In this document: in pieces, positions 1 through 10,984 of the stretch | Layout of the letters: each line of letters starts with the position of its first letter | How positions within the stretch are numbered: the stretch's first letter is position 1 | NCBI GenBank assembly: GCA_900708905.1 | Contig: CAADRB010000036.1 | Span: forward strand, 405,256 to 469,255 | DNA: 64,000 nt | Direction: 5' to 3' | Source of the DNA: Hymenolepis diminuta | Lineage: Eukaryota > Platyhelminthes > Cestoda > Cyclophyllidea > Hymenolepididae | Position numbers and translations under genes: made by a program | Notes under the pieces: generated by a model | What the model saw: only the letters and a program-made list of their open reading frames with translations | Database searches by the model: none | Told to the model about the DNA's origin: nothing

Positions 1-371
1 TTATAAGTACAAGAACTAATGAGAAGTTGCTGCTGGTATGGATAGTTGTAAAAATTTCTATTGCACTTAATCAATACAAACATGTTGCTGATAGAACGAG
101 AGGTCACCAATTGTAGCAGGAAAAGACTATGGTCATCAGATGTGTTGCTCTAAAGGATGAAAAAGCGACAAACGCCTTGGTAAGGACATTACCCTCATGA
201 GAGGTAGCAGAAAGTAAGAAGATAGGGGGGTTCAAATTTTTTATTATAGAATCTGGCGAGAGAAACTGCAGATGGAGAGGAGACTGTTGGAAGACAAGCT
301 ATAGGAAAAGACCGATGGATGTCAAAGAAAAAACAAGAATGGCGGCAGTCCAGTGGTAGTATTGTACATGG

Positions 372-393
372 TATATATATATATATATATATA
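372..393. repeat. (TA)n microsatellite
   Basis: About eleven uninterrupted TA units lie in an AT-rich flank. No function is implied. Confidence 0.9.
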
Positions 394-1019
394 GTGACAG
401 AGACCGTTAGAGTATTATAAAAAACTGTGAAGAATTTTGATGTGTGTTTAGGCATAAACGCAAGCTGAATAAGAAATTAAAAGACGGAATGTTGTATCTA
501 AGGATACTTGAGATTAATTCGGATGTTGATAGATGTGCCGGTGATGATAAAGCCCTGTGGATTCATATCAGGTAGCGTTATCAAAAACATAAACTTGGAC
601 TCCCAAATAAAGGCCAATCTTTCCCAACTCTTGTAAGTTGAATTCAAAATTTATAATTTAATCAGTGTTTCAAATATATGCGCTTCAAACATGTAACGAT
701 TAGTCTATGAAAATTCATTTCAGTTAAAAATGCTTACTTATTGCGTGTATTCAGAATTTTTACATGGAACTAATTTGAACTTGGTCTGCATACTTAAAGC
801 ATGTGATCTTGTTTACCACATCTAAATTTCCCCCACTTTAATTAGTCTGATCAAATACGTTTTATCACATGATGAAGAGGAATAGTATTTTGTTATAGCT
901 AAAAGATTAAACATACGACACTGATGGATCATGTTAACTAGGTAGCTGTAGATACCTAAGTTTGCAAGTTATCTGGTAAACTTATTGAAATACGTCGTGT
1001 GGGCTAAGTGGGGTTATCC

Positions 1020-1235
1020 AGAGACTCAAAAGTTGATACTATGATAAAACCGCATCTTAAAACTCAGAGCTAGAAGTACATAACTCTCAAAAAATTTAGG
1101 AAAGCGTTTTCAACACTCGTCTTTGGTGAGAGACTCAAATTCTGTCACATTTTCTTTATTAGTCGGACTTTAGTACAGTGGCTGGGCATTCCACCCACTG
1201 GGTGTGCATTGATAGCCATCGAGCTCCAAAACCAT
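1020..1235. repeat. Dispersed repeat, copy 1
   Basis: This stretch resembles 13880-14120 in the same orientation. The best shared block reads roughly 'ttagtc-gg...cattcc...cactgggtg' (about 1170-1224 here, 14056-14105 there), preceded in both by a 'tttaggaaag' stretch. Similarity is modest (about 70% by eye) and the element class is unknown. It is read as an old mobile-element relic. Confidence 0.35.
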
Positions 1236-3634
1236 GACTTCGTAGATGAGTTTACTAATAATTATGCCATTGGCACACAACAGCAAACATCCATCTACTT
1301 GTGAACCAGTTCTAAATACTCAAAAGCTTAGGAAGGGATTCTAAACTATGAATTTATTATTGCTCTAAATCACAATGCATATAATGGAGACAATTCCGAG
1401 TTTTCAGGACTTAATTTACCAATCAATAGGGAATTTTCGATAACATCAAATAAGAGATAAAATAAATTGTTGAAATAATGAAGACATCCCAAAGAAATTA
1501 AGGAAGAATGCCGTCTTCCTGATGGATATTTTACCCACATGACACAAAAACTCTTCAAATCCCTTTAGTATATTCAAAGTTCCAGAGGCTGAAAATTCAC
1601 CAAATTAGAATAGCATTGTATGCAAATCGATTCTGAGACCATAAGTTGAAGAAAATTGCAATAAACGGGATATGGTCAGGAGCGATAGGATGCCGCTAAA
1701 ATGTACATGGAAACTCACACAGTAGGCGATCATCACACGGAGACAGCGACGATTGGATATAGCAAACGGTTCACGAAGTAACTACTGCATGTAGACTTAA
1801 TGTTTTGATAATTTAACTGAGGTGATCTTCCCGTCCACCTCCAAATTCCCCTAGCAGCATGAGTGACTTTAATTGTTCCTTCTATTTGGTCTCGGTCTAT
1901 TCACTCTCCAAAAGTTAATTTCCATGTGAAGTCACCGCCTGAAAATGAGACATAATTTTTACCTATGAGTGCCATTTGACTTACTCTAGTTACGTGGGGT
2001 TAGCCCACATAACTAATGAGATGTAAACCTAGATTATATATAAAATTCAATGCTTGGAGTTTTAAAGTAATTCAACGAAACGGTTTTGATTTGAAAATTT
2101 GCCCAATGTGCTCCCGCTTACTCTACCTTAATGCTTTCTTAGTAAAAAAGCTTACTAACAGGATATTTCAAGATTCCATGTAAGTAACATGCTCCCATGA
2201 CAGTGTTTAAATTTAGTTTATTTAAACAACAAGTTGCTTGAACGGGGATTGCGAAGCTTTCAATATGACGTTCACTGATAGACAAGAAGGGTAAACAGGG
2301 AAGCTCGGTGTCAATATCGGGATTTCGAGGTTTTTACTTTATACAACTCCTGCAACCCAACAATTATTCATTTTCACCTCCATTTTAGGGACGTCAATTT
2401 TCTGCACCTTCTGTGGGCTCTACTTTTGTCGCTAGGTCAAATTGCTGATTACGTATATAAGGTCTGTTGTCGGGGAAAGGTCAGTTACACGAGGTCGCCT
2501 TTCTACTTCATATGATAAAAATCAGTTTCACCAAACTATCGTGGCCTTAATCTTAAGATCAGTAAAAGCAAATATTTACAGAGCCAACTGTTGCATGAAG
2601 GAATGACTTGCAAAGACCATTATGAAAACTGAAAAGCAATTAGAATTTTGACTCATTTCCTTTTTCTGTTATTTTACGAATAATAACAGTCGTGAATTTA
2701 AAATTTTACTTAATGACTCAAAATTCTTTTTGTACACTCCCGGTGAACATTCTCTATCATCACTACTTCTTCCAAATCATTCTCCATTATTTTTATTTTA
2801 TTGGTCTAGAATAAACCATAGGCTTTTTTCCCACTTACAGCTGCTTATCTATTTGCTAGATTAAGTTATGCAAGGAGATTCATCTGAGGTTAATATACTC
2901 TTGTCTCTCAATATTTCTGTGAAAAGAAGAGACTCTGCTTTACTGTCTAAGATTAATTCCTTACAAAACTAAAGATCAATCTAGATGCTACCTAAATATA
3001 CAAACTCATTCCAAATTCGGAAAATCGACAATAACAATGTGATAAAGATAAAGGAATGAAAATCGAAAGTAAGGAAATTTAACATTTGCGTATGAAAGCT
3101 GGAATGTGATGCAGTGATAAAGGTTGCTATTACAACAATTGATAATTACACAGTAAACATATATTTCCTAAATTTGTTGTAGATAAATGGTTATAGCCTC
3201 CCAGCTATCTCATTGCTGTTCTGATTATGCAGCTGTGTTGACTTACTCCTTCATCTATCTCAAAGTTGATTTACATAAATTTCTCACATTATTTCACTTT
3301 AAAATACTATCTTCGCTGATAAATAATAATTCGTAAAATAATGATATCCTGAACCGGCGTAGACGCATTATAACTAACCTGTATTCCGGGCTTTTAACAT
3401 ACTTTTGCCCTTGGAAATAGTGTTTTTACAATCACATTTCCCCCACAAAACGCCTTAAAGCATCTCCTATCTCTTGGGCATCAGCACTTCATGTCACGTT
3501 CACCCCCTAGGCAGCGAGCTATACGTTTGCACCTAAGAAAGCAAATGATTCGCCCAATGACTCCCCACAGCATCTAATCAATCGATAATTTGCACTTCCT
3601 TGCACCGACGCCATCACAAGCGAACTGAACAACG

Positions 3635-3881
3635 CCAATCGATTTCAAACTGCATGCGTGTGGATGGCCGGGGTGCGTGATTGGCTGCAAGATTTGCGGC
3701 AAGCAGACAAGGTCATTGACGGCTGGCCAATCATATGGCTCGAGAGGGAGAGGTGTGTGTTCTACCTACTTATAGTATGCACAAATCTTCTACCCACGGT
3801 AATTTCCCCCTTCACACTTTGGGGATCTTTTCGCCTTCCGCACACTCGACTTCAGTCTTTATTAGTATTTACTGAACCGCT
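3635..3881 (+). promoter_or_regulatory. Myosin light-chain promoter region and 5' UTR
   Basis: The 250 bp before the light-chain start codon are more GC-rich than the surroundings. They contain three CCAAT motifs: direct at 3635-3639 and 3727-3731, and inverted (ATTGG) at 3680-3684. A CATATG E-box-like core overlaps the third, as often seen in muscle promoters. A weak TATA-like stretch (ttatagtat) lies near 3770-3778, about 110 bp before the ATG. The assignment is inferred from position and motifs only. Confidence 0.45.
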
Positions 3882-6800
3882 ATGGCTGACGACGTAAGTT
3901 GAAGAATATCATATAAGACTTGACAATACTTTGTCGGACATATACCTAACTGTTTCTGTATTGGCATAATAGATTTTGATCGAATCTAGACATTTAAGTA
4001 ATATTTAAAAGATTTTTAATTAGAAACTTTAATATCGATTTTTTACTAATATAACCACTCTTAATATTTGTATTCATGAAAGAGCTGTTATATGCATATT
4101 CAAAGCGTTATTAAATTATTTTATAGGTACCAAAGGAAGAGGTATGTCGGCTAATTAATTTATGTTAGAGCACTGCATGTACACGCTGTAAAGTGCTTAT
4201 CTTTTATTGTTAATAATATAAATAAATCTACTTATTTTTCCAAAAATGTCATAGTAGCTACTTTAAGGCCACATAAACTGAGCGAATCTAAATTAAAAAT
4301 GGTAATTAAAAGCTAAACCCAAAAAATCTTAAAAGAAAAGCTGTTTGACTGATTGATTGAAAAATGTCAATGAATGGTCTTCCAAACCACGGGACTCAAA
4401 TCCATTTCGTCTGATTATTAAATTATTCAACATATACTTAGTTCTAGTCTAATTAAATGTCATTTTCAGTTAGACTTGTATGCATTCACTGATGGAATGG
4501 TCTTCATATTTCTCATGCACGAATTTTCTAATACTTCTAGCCAAAGGCCGAAGAAGTAAGTTGATCAAACTGAATACTCCTTATTCATCAAATTTGTTTG
4601 ACAAATATATTATCGATACTCATCAATTGTTTAAAAATACTTGTAGCAAAGATAACACGTGCCTCTTTTTCAATATGGCTGAAATGAACATCTCTTAGTG
4701 CACAATTATACCTCTATCGAAATTCAATTAGTGATAATCTGTATTTTAAAATGATTTAGTTATTTTTTAATGGGACTTTTTGAACTGCAGCCAAAGCCTG
4801 AGGAAGTAAGTACCTTATTTAAAGAACTAAGATCACTTATTGGATGGCTTTTACCCCACTTTACATTATCAAATTGCTTAATTAACGGATTAACTGATTA
4901 TCCCTGGCATGAAACTAACATTGCATTTTTCCCTATTTCTTAATGTATCTCAATATTCTTTATTCAAATAATACTACCTGTTTTCCGATTTGTTCACTTA
5001 ACCTGATCTTTTTTAAACTCTCATTTCAATGAAATTCATTATCGCTTCATATTATTCATTTATAATTTAATGTATTTGCTTAGGGATTAAAGATTCGTTT
5101 CCTTGACTTAGGAAACCAGTGTGGAAGTGAGTTATGTACTGTTCATTCAGGAAAAGGATTTTGAACGTTCCAAAGTTTCTTTAAATCTCTGTGATGATTT
5201 ACATAATTAATATAGCACGAAAATTTAATTGGAAGCTTTAACCTTCAATTTCTACATTTAGGAGGCAAAAGTTGAAGTAAGCAAAAAATTATTTTTTTAA
5301 AAGCCTTTTTAATTTTTCTAATTTTAATGAATTAAGCATTAACAATAATTTATAACATTCTGAAATTTCTAAAACACATGTAAGTATTAAACTATTTTTC
5401 GCACTAATATGGCGGCTGGCTTATTTGAAATTTATCATGTTCAACCAAAGTAAGCAATTATTTAAAATATATATTAAAATCCATTTTGAAATTAATGAGC
5501 TAAATAGCAAAAAAGCCCCTATATTTTTTATTATTCACCTAAATAATTTACTTTTAATTTTATCAACTACTGCCTCTTGGAAGCAAACACTGAAATGAGT
5601 GAAATAAATAAATTTTCCATTTTAGTTCATGGTATCTAGAATAGGTTGTTGAAATCATTTCTATCTGTTTTCATCTGGGACAATTCTGTGAACTTCACAA
5701 TTTCACAATGTCTTTTCGCAACGCTTTTAAATGGAGGCAAAATATGGAGCAAGCCTTATTCATTTAAAATATATAGATGTATCATTAAAGCTTTTTCGAA
5801 AGACTCGAGTTATAAATGGCTCAGAGAAAAATGAACTTTGAAAATCAGTATATCTGTTTTAAATAGGTTTTTCAGTCATTTCTACTCACATCTCATCTGA
5901 AACAATTGCATGTATTATTTCCATGTAAATTTTACAATTTTGATATAAAAGGAGACAAAATTTGTGGTAAGCTCTTCATCGTTACGAATATGACCGAGTT
6001 TCCTTAATTTAATTTGAGAATAATTGCCAATTTAAGTTTGGAAGGGATAGACCTAATTATTATTCAATACCCTTCATATTATATTTAATCAGTTAAGAAA
6101 GCACTGGTAGCAGAATGTATATCGAACTCCTTCATAGCTTTTAAAATAATTCTTCGTCTCAAATAATTCTGCGAAACAGTTTGAATTTCCTTTTAAGTCG
6201 TTTATTGTTTGGTGCAGGTCATTCATATTTGTTGGCTTAATTGCTTCAAGTCGGTATTGTTTCTATATAAATAAATGGAATAGAAATCGTGTGTTTTTGT
6301 GCCAACAATAGGTTTATTTGGAATTGTTACTCTTTTATCATTACATAAATTTAAAATATTTGTCTGAAATAACTTTATGGAATTTATTTAAATTTTAAGG
6401 AGACAAAAAAGAGGCTAATGAATTATAAATTTGTTTAAATAATGACACTACGGATTAATTTAAAATTCTTTATCATTCAATACTACATATACTTGATTTA
6501 GGAACCTGTCACAAATGTAAGTCCACTAAAACAAAGACGAGTTTTGTTATCAATTAATGTGCTTTTATCTTATTTCGACAATTTTATATCATTATTTAAG
6601 GAGGAACCAAAAGAGGTTGGTTAATTAAATAAATATAAATACCTACAAAAATTTTTTTCCCAATCATTCATTCACTTAAGACTAATGAAAGTGATCAGAA
6701 ATATTTAATTTATCATTTAAGGAGGAACCAGCAGAAGTAAGTGGAATAATCGTTTGCAATTTAAGTTTTAGAGCCTTTAATGAATTTTGGCCTTTCTTTA

Positions 6801-9555
6801 ACCAATCGCTTATTTGATTCAGGAAATAAAGAAAGAGGTGAGCTTCTAAGATCGTAAAGTTGTGTGCTATTATGTAGTAAATGTTTGGGACCTAAACTGT
6901 TGTGATGGTTTCAATACGATGGATTCTTTGAATAACTTAGCTTATTAAGACATTAGTAAGCTAAACTAGTATGATTAGCATTTCAAAAATAATAATGTGT
7001 ATTTTGCAATCCTTTTTCTTAATTTTAAATTGCTTGGGAATAATTTTACTGATACTACAATGAATTTTATGAATCCAGGAAGCACAACATGCAGAAAGCC
7101 CGATTCAGGTATTTTAATCCTTGAACAAACTTTAGAACACGCCAATTTAGGATATTATGTTTTAATATAAATTCAATAAATTGAATTCGTCTTTGGCATT
7201 AAGGTTCATATTTTAATTTCTAGTCAATTAGATTACTGCTGTGGTTAAATTTAACATAATAATTGATGCTATCTAGGTGCCCCTTTCCGAAGTGAGCTTT
7301 CGAATAGTATTATATGATACTTCCACATTATGCTTGACTGTTAAAACCCTCTGTTTTGTGATTGCCATAATGTGTTTCTTTCAACATAATTGAGAATATT
7401 ACTGTTTTCAAATGTCATTATTTCTACGGCTTGAAACTCACTTACCGATTTTAAGCTTCTTATAGTAGTTTTTAGTTTTCCACCAAACGATGTATTCTTT
7501 ATTTTTTTTAAGATAAAATTCGTGCAACTGATATTTCTTACAATACTCGAATTTAATAGATAACAAGTTAGTTTCCGATATACATTTAAATGACACTTTT
7601 CCTTAATGCAGACTAAACCGGTTGAGGTAAGTTAACATAGAAATAACAAAATCAGTCTCTTATCAGTCCTTAATGCAATAGGCACGAATTTCCGTTTGTT
7701 TTGGTGTATGGACTTAGAATTTATTTTGAATATTTCTGTATTTGAAAAATGGAATCAAAAAGGTGGTTATCTGTAAATAATGTAACAATTTATTTCCTTA
7801 CATCAGTTTGATATGCAAACTGAACAATACACCAGCATAATTCAATAGTATGCTGAAAGGCACTATGAAATAAGACAAATTTTCGTCTTCAGAATTGCAC
7901 GCATCTATTAAAAAGATTGGCTTTCGAGCAGTAAGATAATTTATTAAATGAAATTCAAATACTAAAATCTTCGAATCATTTGTTTCCGTCACCGGATCCG
8001 ACGATAACATTGCTTTCCATGACTAGTTATTATGAAACAAATCAAAACAGCTATTAAAATAACCAATCTCTAACGCATTTGATTCTGAATGCACATTAGA
8101 AAATTGCATCAACGTAATCGTCTATGAATGCTCTCATTTCACCCGTCTTTTGTTAGGAATTTTTCAAAACTGTTCGCTTGTATTTCTTGAATTTAGGAAA
8201 AGAAGGAGGTAAGTTTCACTGGTGAACATGCATATATTTGTGTTTTTATGTTTTAACTAAAAAAATGCTTTTGAAATCTCATATATATGTACATACTACT
8301 CCTTTTAGTTTGTAATTTTGTCATTGTATGTTGATACGTGATCTAACCTATTGAAACTTTGATTTTAATAAATTTTAACTTGCTGTATTGCTTAAATGTT
8401 GTATATTTCTCTACTTTCTGCAATATGAAGTAGTTTGAAAACAAAAATATTAACAAGAACAATTGTTGAAATCTCTTTCTACCATGTAATGTTATAAATA
8501 TTTTTGGTTTCTATCTAAAGGGCAAAACCGAAGAGGTAATGACCAACGATTTAATGAGCACAATTTAGCTTGAACTAACACGATTCCGCAATATTATTAT
8601 GAAGCACACATTTATATCAATTACTTTTTACCATTTAGCAATATCAGATTATATTGACTGCATGTCTTTCTGTATATGCCCATCTTTATTCAACTACTTA
8701 TCGCAATAAGTAGAGAGTCTTTTGCAACCGGTTATATGGTTAACATTTCCTGCTTTCTCTTTTAAATGAGTAGAAGAAGAAGCACAAGAAGTCCAAGAAG
8801 GATGCCGAGGGTGGTGAAGCTGCTGAAGGTGGCAATGAAAAGAAGGAAGGCAAACGCGCTCAGCGTGCCACCTCAAATGTTTTCGGCATGTTCCCTCAAA
8901 CTCAAATTCAGGAGTTCAAGGAGGTAAAACCTTCGCTTAAAGACCCTTCTAACGGCCTAGGTTTAAAACTTCAAAAGAATTAAACGCTTTGTGTTCTTTC
9001 AGGCCTTCACTCTCATCGACCAAAACCGCGATGGTTTCATCGATATTGAGGACTTGAAAGACATGTATGCTTCTCTGGGTCGTACTCCATCTGATAAGGA
9101 GTTGAAGGAGATGTTGGATGAATCCCCTGGTCCTCTGAATTTCACCATGTTCATCAACCTCTTTGGTGAGAAACTTAACGGTACTGATCCCGAGAGCGCT
9201 CTGATGAACGCTTTTGCCATGTTTGATGAAGACAATAAGAAATCCATCTCAGAAGAATAGTGAGTGAATTCATTTCATCAAAGTATCTAATTCTGTAAAA
9301 GTTTGGATGTAATCAAACTGCAATTTTTTTCTCATTCTAGCCTGAAGGATCTTCTTGAACACATGGGTGACAACTTCAGTCCTGAAGAAGTAAGTTCGAT
9401 TGATAAATTTTAAATTGTAATTATTTGATTTTATTGAATGACCAATCGTTTCTTTACAGATTCGACAAACCTGGAAAGAGGCCCCGATCCAAGGCGGACA
9501 GATGGATTATGAGAAATTTGTCCATCTGATCAAGCGTGGAAATGAGGAGCTCTAA
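3882..9555 (+). CDS. Myosin regulatory light chain with micro-exon-encoded N-terminal extension
   Basis: This is the regulatory (phosphorylatable) light chain of conventional myosin II, which binds the heavy-chain neck and tunes actomyosin contraction. Coding exons are 3882-3893 (MADD), fifteen micro-exons between 4127 and 8535, then 8774-8923, 9003-9259, 9341-9389 and 9460-9555 (ends NEEL, stop TAA). All splice sites are AG/GT and all phases agree. The 8774-8923 exon has a Lys-rich stretch and then [11 protein letters not shown], matching the Thr-Ser site phosphorylated by MLCK/ROCK in smooth-muscle and non-muscle light chains. The next exon carries a canonical EF-hand loop, [12 protein letters not shown]. 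The core is about 183 residues; with every micro-exon included the protein would be about 266. The extension is rich in Pro, Lys and Glu. The family assignment is firm; which micro-exons are used together cannot be seen from DNA. Confidence 0.93.
4127..8535 (+). CDS. Array of 15 phase-0 micro-exons (light-chain N-terminal extension)
   Basis: Each micro-exon is flanked by AG and GT and is a multiple of three. Positions and peptides: 4127-4141 VPKEE; 4541-4555 PKAEE; 4791-4805 PKPEE; 5112-5126 ETSVE; 5262-5276 EAKVE; 5952-5966 ETKFV; 6502-6516 EPVTN; 6601-6615 EEPKE; 6722-6736 EEPAE; 6823-6837 EIKKE; 7079-7108 [10 protein letters not shown]; 7277-7291 VPLSE; 7612-7626 TKPVE; 8197-8208 EKKE; 8521-8535 GKTEE. 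Thirteen are exactly 15 nt. Donors are GTAAGT/GTAAGC/GTGAGT/GTATGT-like, with weaker GTTGGT at 6616 and GTATTT at 7109. Because every exon is symmetric, any subset keeps the frame. Individual exons such as 5952, 7079 and 7277 are less certain than the PK-type ones. Confidence 0.8.
5734..5748 (+). pseudogene. Decayed micro-exon
   Basis: A 15 nt block encoding EAKYG sits where a micro-exon would. Its acceptor reads TG instead of AG and its donor GC instead of GT. The preceding ~100 bases (CATTTCTA..., TCTG-AACAATT) resemble the intron before the intact micro-exon at 5952-5966, so this looks like a tandem duplicate that lost splicing. Confidence 0.5.
6400..6413 (+). pseudogene. Decayed or non-canonical micro-exon
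   Basis: After a good acceptor (TTTTAAG) comes GAGACAAAAAAGAG followed by GCTAAT, so there is no GT donor, and the block is 14 nt instead of 15. The upstream intron piece (TCTGAAATAA...) matches the one before the micro-exon at 5952. It is most simply a third or fourth duplicate with a 1-nt loss. A GC donor would break the frame. Confidence 0.4.
8774..9555 (+). CDS. Myosin light-chain core exons
   Basis: Exon 8774-8923 (50 codons, phase 0 both ends) holds a KKKHKK/KSKK basic patch, an acidic-glycine linker ([10 protein letters not shown]), the RATS phosphosite and the start of helix A. Exon 9003-9259 (85 codons plus 2 nt) holds EF-hand 1 and the following lobe. Exon 9341-9389 restores the frame across the split Tyr codon (TA/C) and covers [16 protein letters not shown]. 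Exon 9460-9555 ends the protein. Introns of 79, 81 and 70 bp separate them. The length and order match regulatory light chains throughout. Confidence 0.93.
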
Positions 9556-9959
9556 GCATGCTTATGCCAAGAAACACTCATATTCATTCTCTGTGTATCT
9601 TATCTCCAAGCATATGCAATATTACCTTTATTCTTTATCATTCTTCTCTCTTTAAGCTCCAGATAAACTTTATTTCTTGCTTTTTTTTCTCACATTTTTT
9701 TCTCCTTGAACTCCGATCTCTCTGTGTCGGCAGGTTTACTTCGTGGTTGAGCGTAGAAAAAATAGGCTCTTGAATACTCATCATGTTTGACTCTTTCTCT
9801 CTCTTCAGCCAGTCTGATAACCCGCTTGCATCAGTTCACCGGGAGGCACAATTAATCCACTAGAGATTCAACTATAAGACTCACTAGCCTGTTTTCAACA
9901 GATCGTTATCAATTCAACACAATTCTTGTACCAAAGCGTCCTCTAATTTTTGAAAGGGG

Positions 9960-10190
9960 ACAGTCATTCCGTTTGTTTAGCCAATCGGTCAAAGATTAGA
10001 AACGCAGCCGCCTAAATTATGGTGATTGATTTAACCAACCCACGCGGTTTTTCGCGAGACTAATTCACAAGTACAAAACACTTCTCCTATAGGCTAACAT
10101 TTCAAGGTTGCCTTCGCGTCGGCGAATTTTCGTTAATTTGTTCACGTGATTATCGGCCTTGGCCAATTTTTTGCTGTTGATCTTGAGTTG
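9960..10190. promoter_or_regulatory. Promoter-like CpG/CCAAT block, no gene attached
   Basis: This block is GC-richer than its neighbours, with several CpGs (ttcgcgagac, cgtcggcgaa), CCAAT at about 9982 and 10160, and a CACGTG E-box at 10143-10148. Similar motifs (CACGTG and an inverted CCAAT) recur at 13170-13290. No downstream first exon could be identified, so the assignment is speculative. Confidence 0.2.
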
Positions 10191-10810
10191 TGATGAAGCC
10201 GCGATGACAGGACGTTGAGAATGTGTCTATTGTGTGGTTTTAATGTTGGTCTCTATTCTGTTTTTTGCCTCCATTCGGTGTATTCTGTGAAGTGGTGCGT
10301 TTGATTGAATGTTGGGAGTGGAAGTCAGCATGTATGGGTATTTCAAGGTTTATTTTCTTCGCTCAGACCAACTATTGTCTTCCCTACTGTTCTCTTAACA
10401 ATATGCCTTCATTATACATTAAAAGTTATTGCATAAAGAAATTCATGGAATGTGAATTTATTAAGTTAATGGGGGAAGTAATTCAATAATTGAAATTGAA
10501 TCGCTCAGCACGTTAACAAGCTCTATCTATTTAAAAGGATGCAAATATGAAATAATATCAAAAAAGCAGAAATTTTGGAAAAGAATTAAATCTGCAAGGT
10601 CGTCGAATTTTACTATTTCAAAATTGACACGAAATGGATTAAAAAGTGTATTTATGCACTGAGTAAATTAAATTTTGCGAGAGTGCATCGTATTCGGGAT
10701 GGCAATGGTACAATGGAAAATGAAACAGAAACTCAGATTTGCATAGCCGGTTAATTTTGTTCCCCTTAAAACAAGACCAAAACTGAAACTTTTTCATATT
10801 GATATAGAAC

Positions 10811-10984
10811 ATGAGGAATAAGGAGACGAATCCCGTCCAGAACACCCCTAATGCGTCCAAAGCAAAAAAACACGTGGAGGTAGAATTAGCAAATTTACTC
10901 CTCTTGATGTCTAAGCCGTCTGAAATACGCGCAACTGTAGCACGTGCTACTCTGGCTACAAGAGAAACTGTCGTCTTAAAATGA
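10811..10984 (+). CDS. Possible small protein, 57 codons, unknown
   Basis: The frame runs from ATG (preceded by an in-frame TAG) to TGA. The peptide is hydrophilic and helix-like, with NASKAKKHVEVELANLLLLM and then SKPSEIRATVARATLATRET. No family is recognised. The opposite strand is also open for 123 codons here (10639-11010), which weakens the case. It could be a chance frame or a piece of an element. Confidence 0.2.
   Translation: MRNKETNPVQNTPNASKAKKHVEVELANLLLLMSKPSEIRATVARATLATRETVVLK

Larger units (their letters stand above)
1..3600. other. Intergenic, no gene recognised
   Basis: No reading frame here has protein-like character, and no exon with paired splice sites could be assembled. 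It holds a short TA microsatellite and one copy of a weak dispersed repeat, each listed separately. The right end grades into the promoter region of the myosin light-chain gene. Confidence 0.6.

Noticed and set aside
5405..5456. Possible extra micro-exon ending CCAAA|GTAAGC
   Set aside because: There is a good donor-like sequence but no AG acceptor at a suitable distance.
7798..8010. Minus-strand frame within a light-chain intron
   Set aside because: There is no domain, no splice partners and chance-like composition.
8999..9247. Minus-strand frame of 82 codons
   Set aside because: It is the antisense shadow of the light-chain EF-hand exon.
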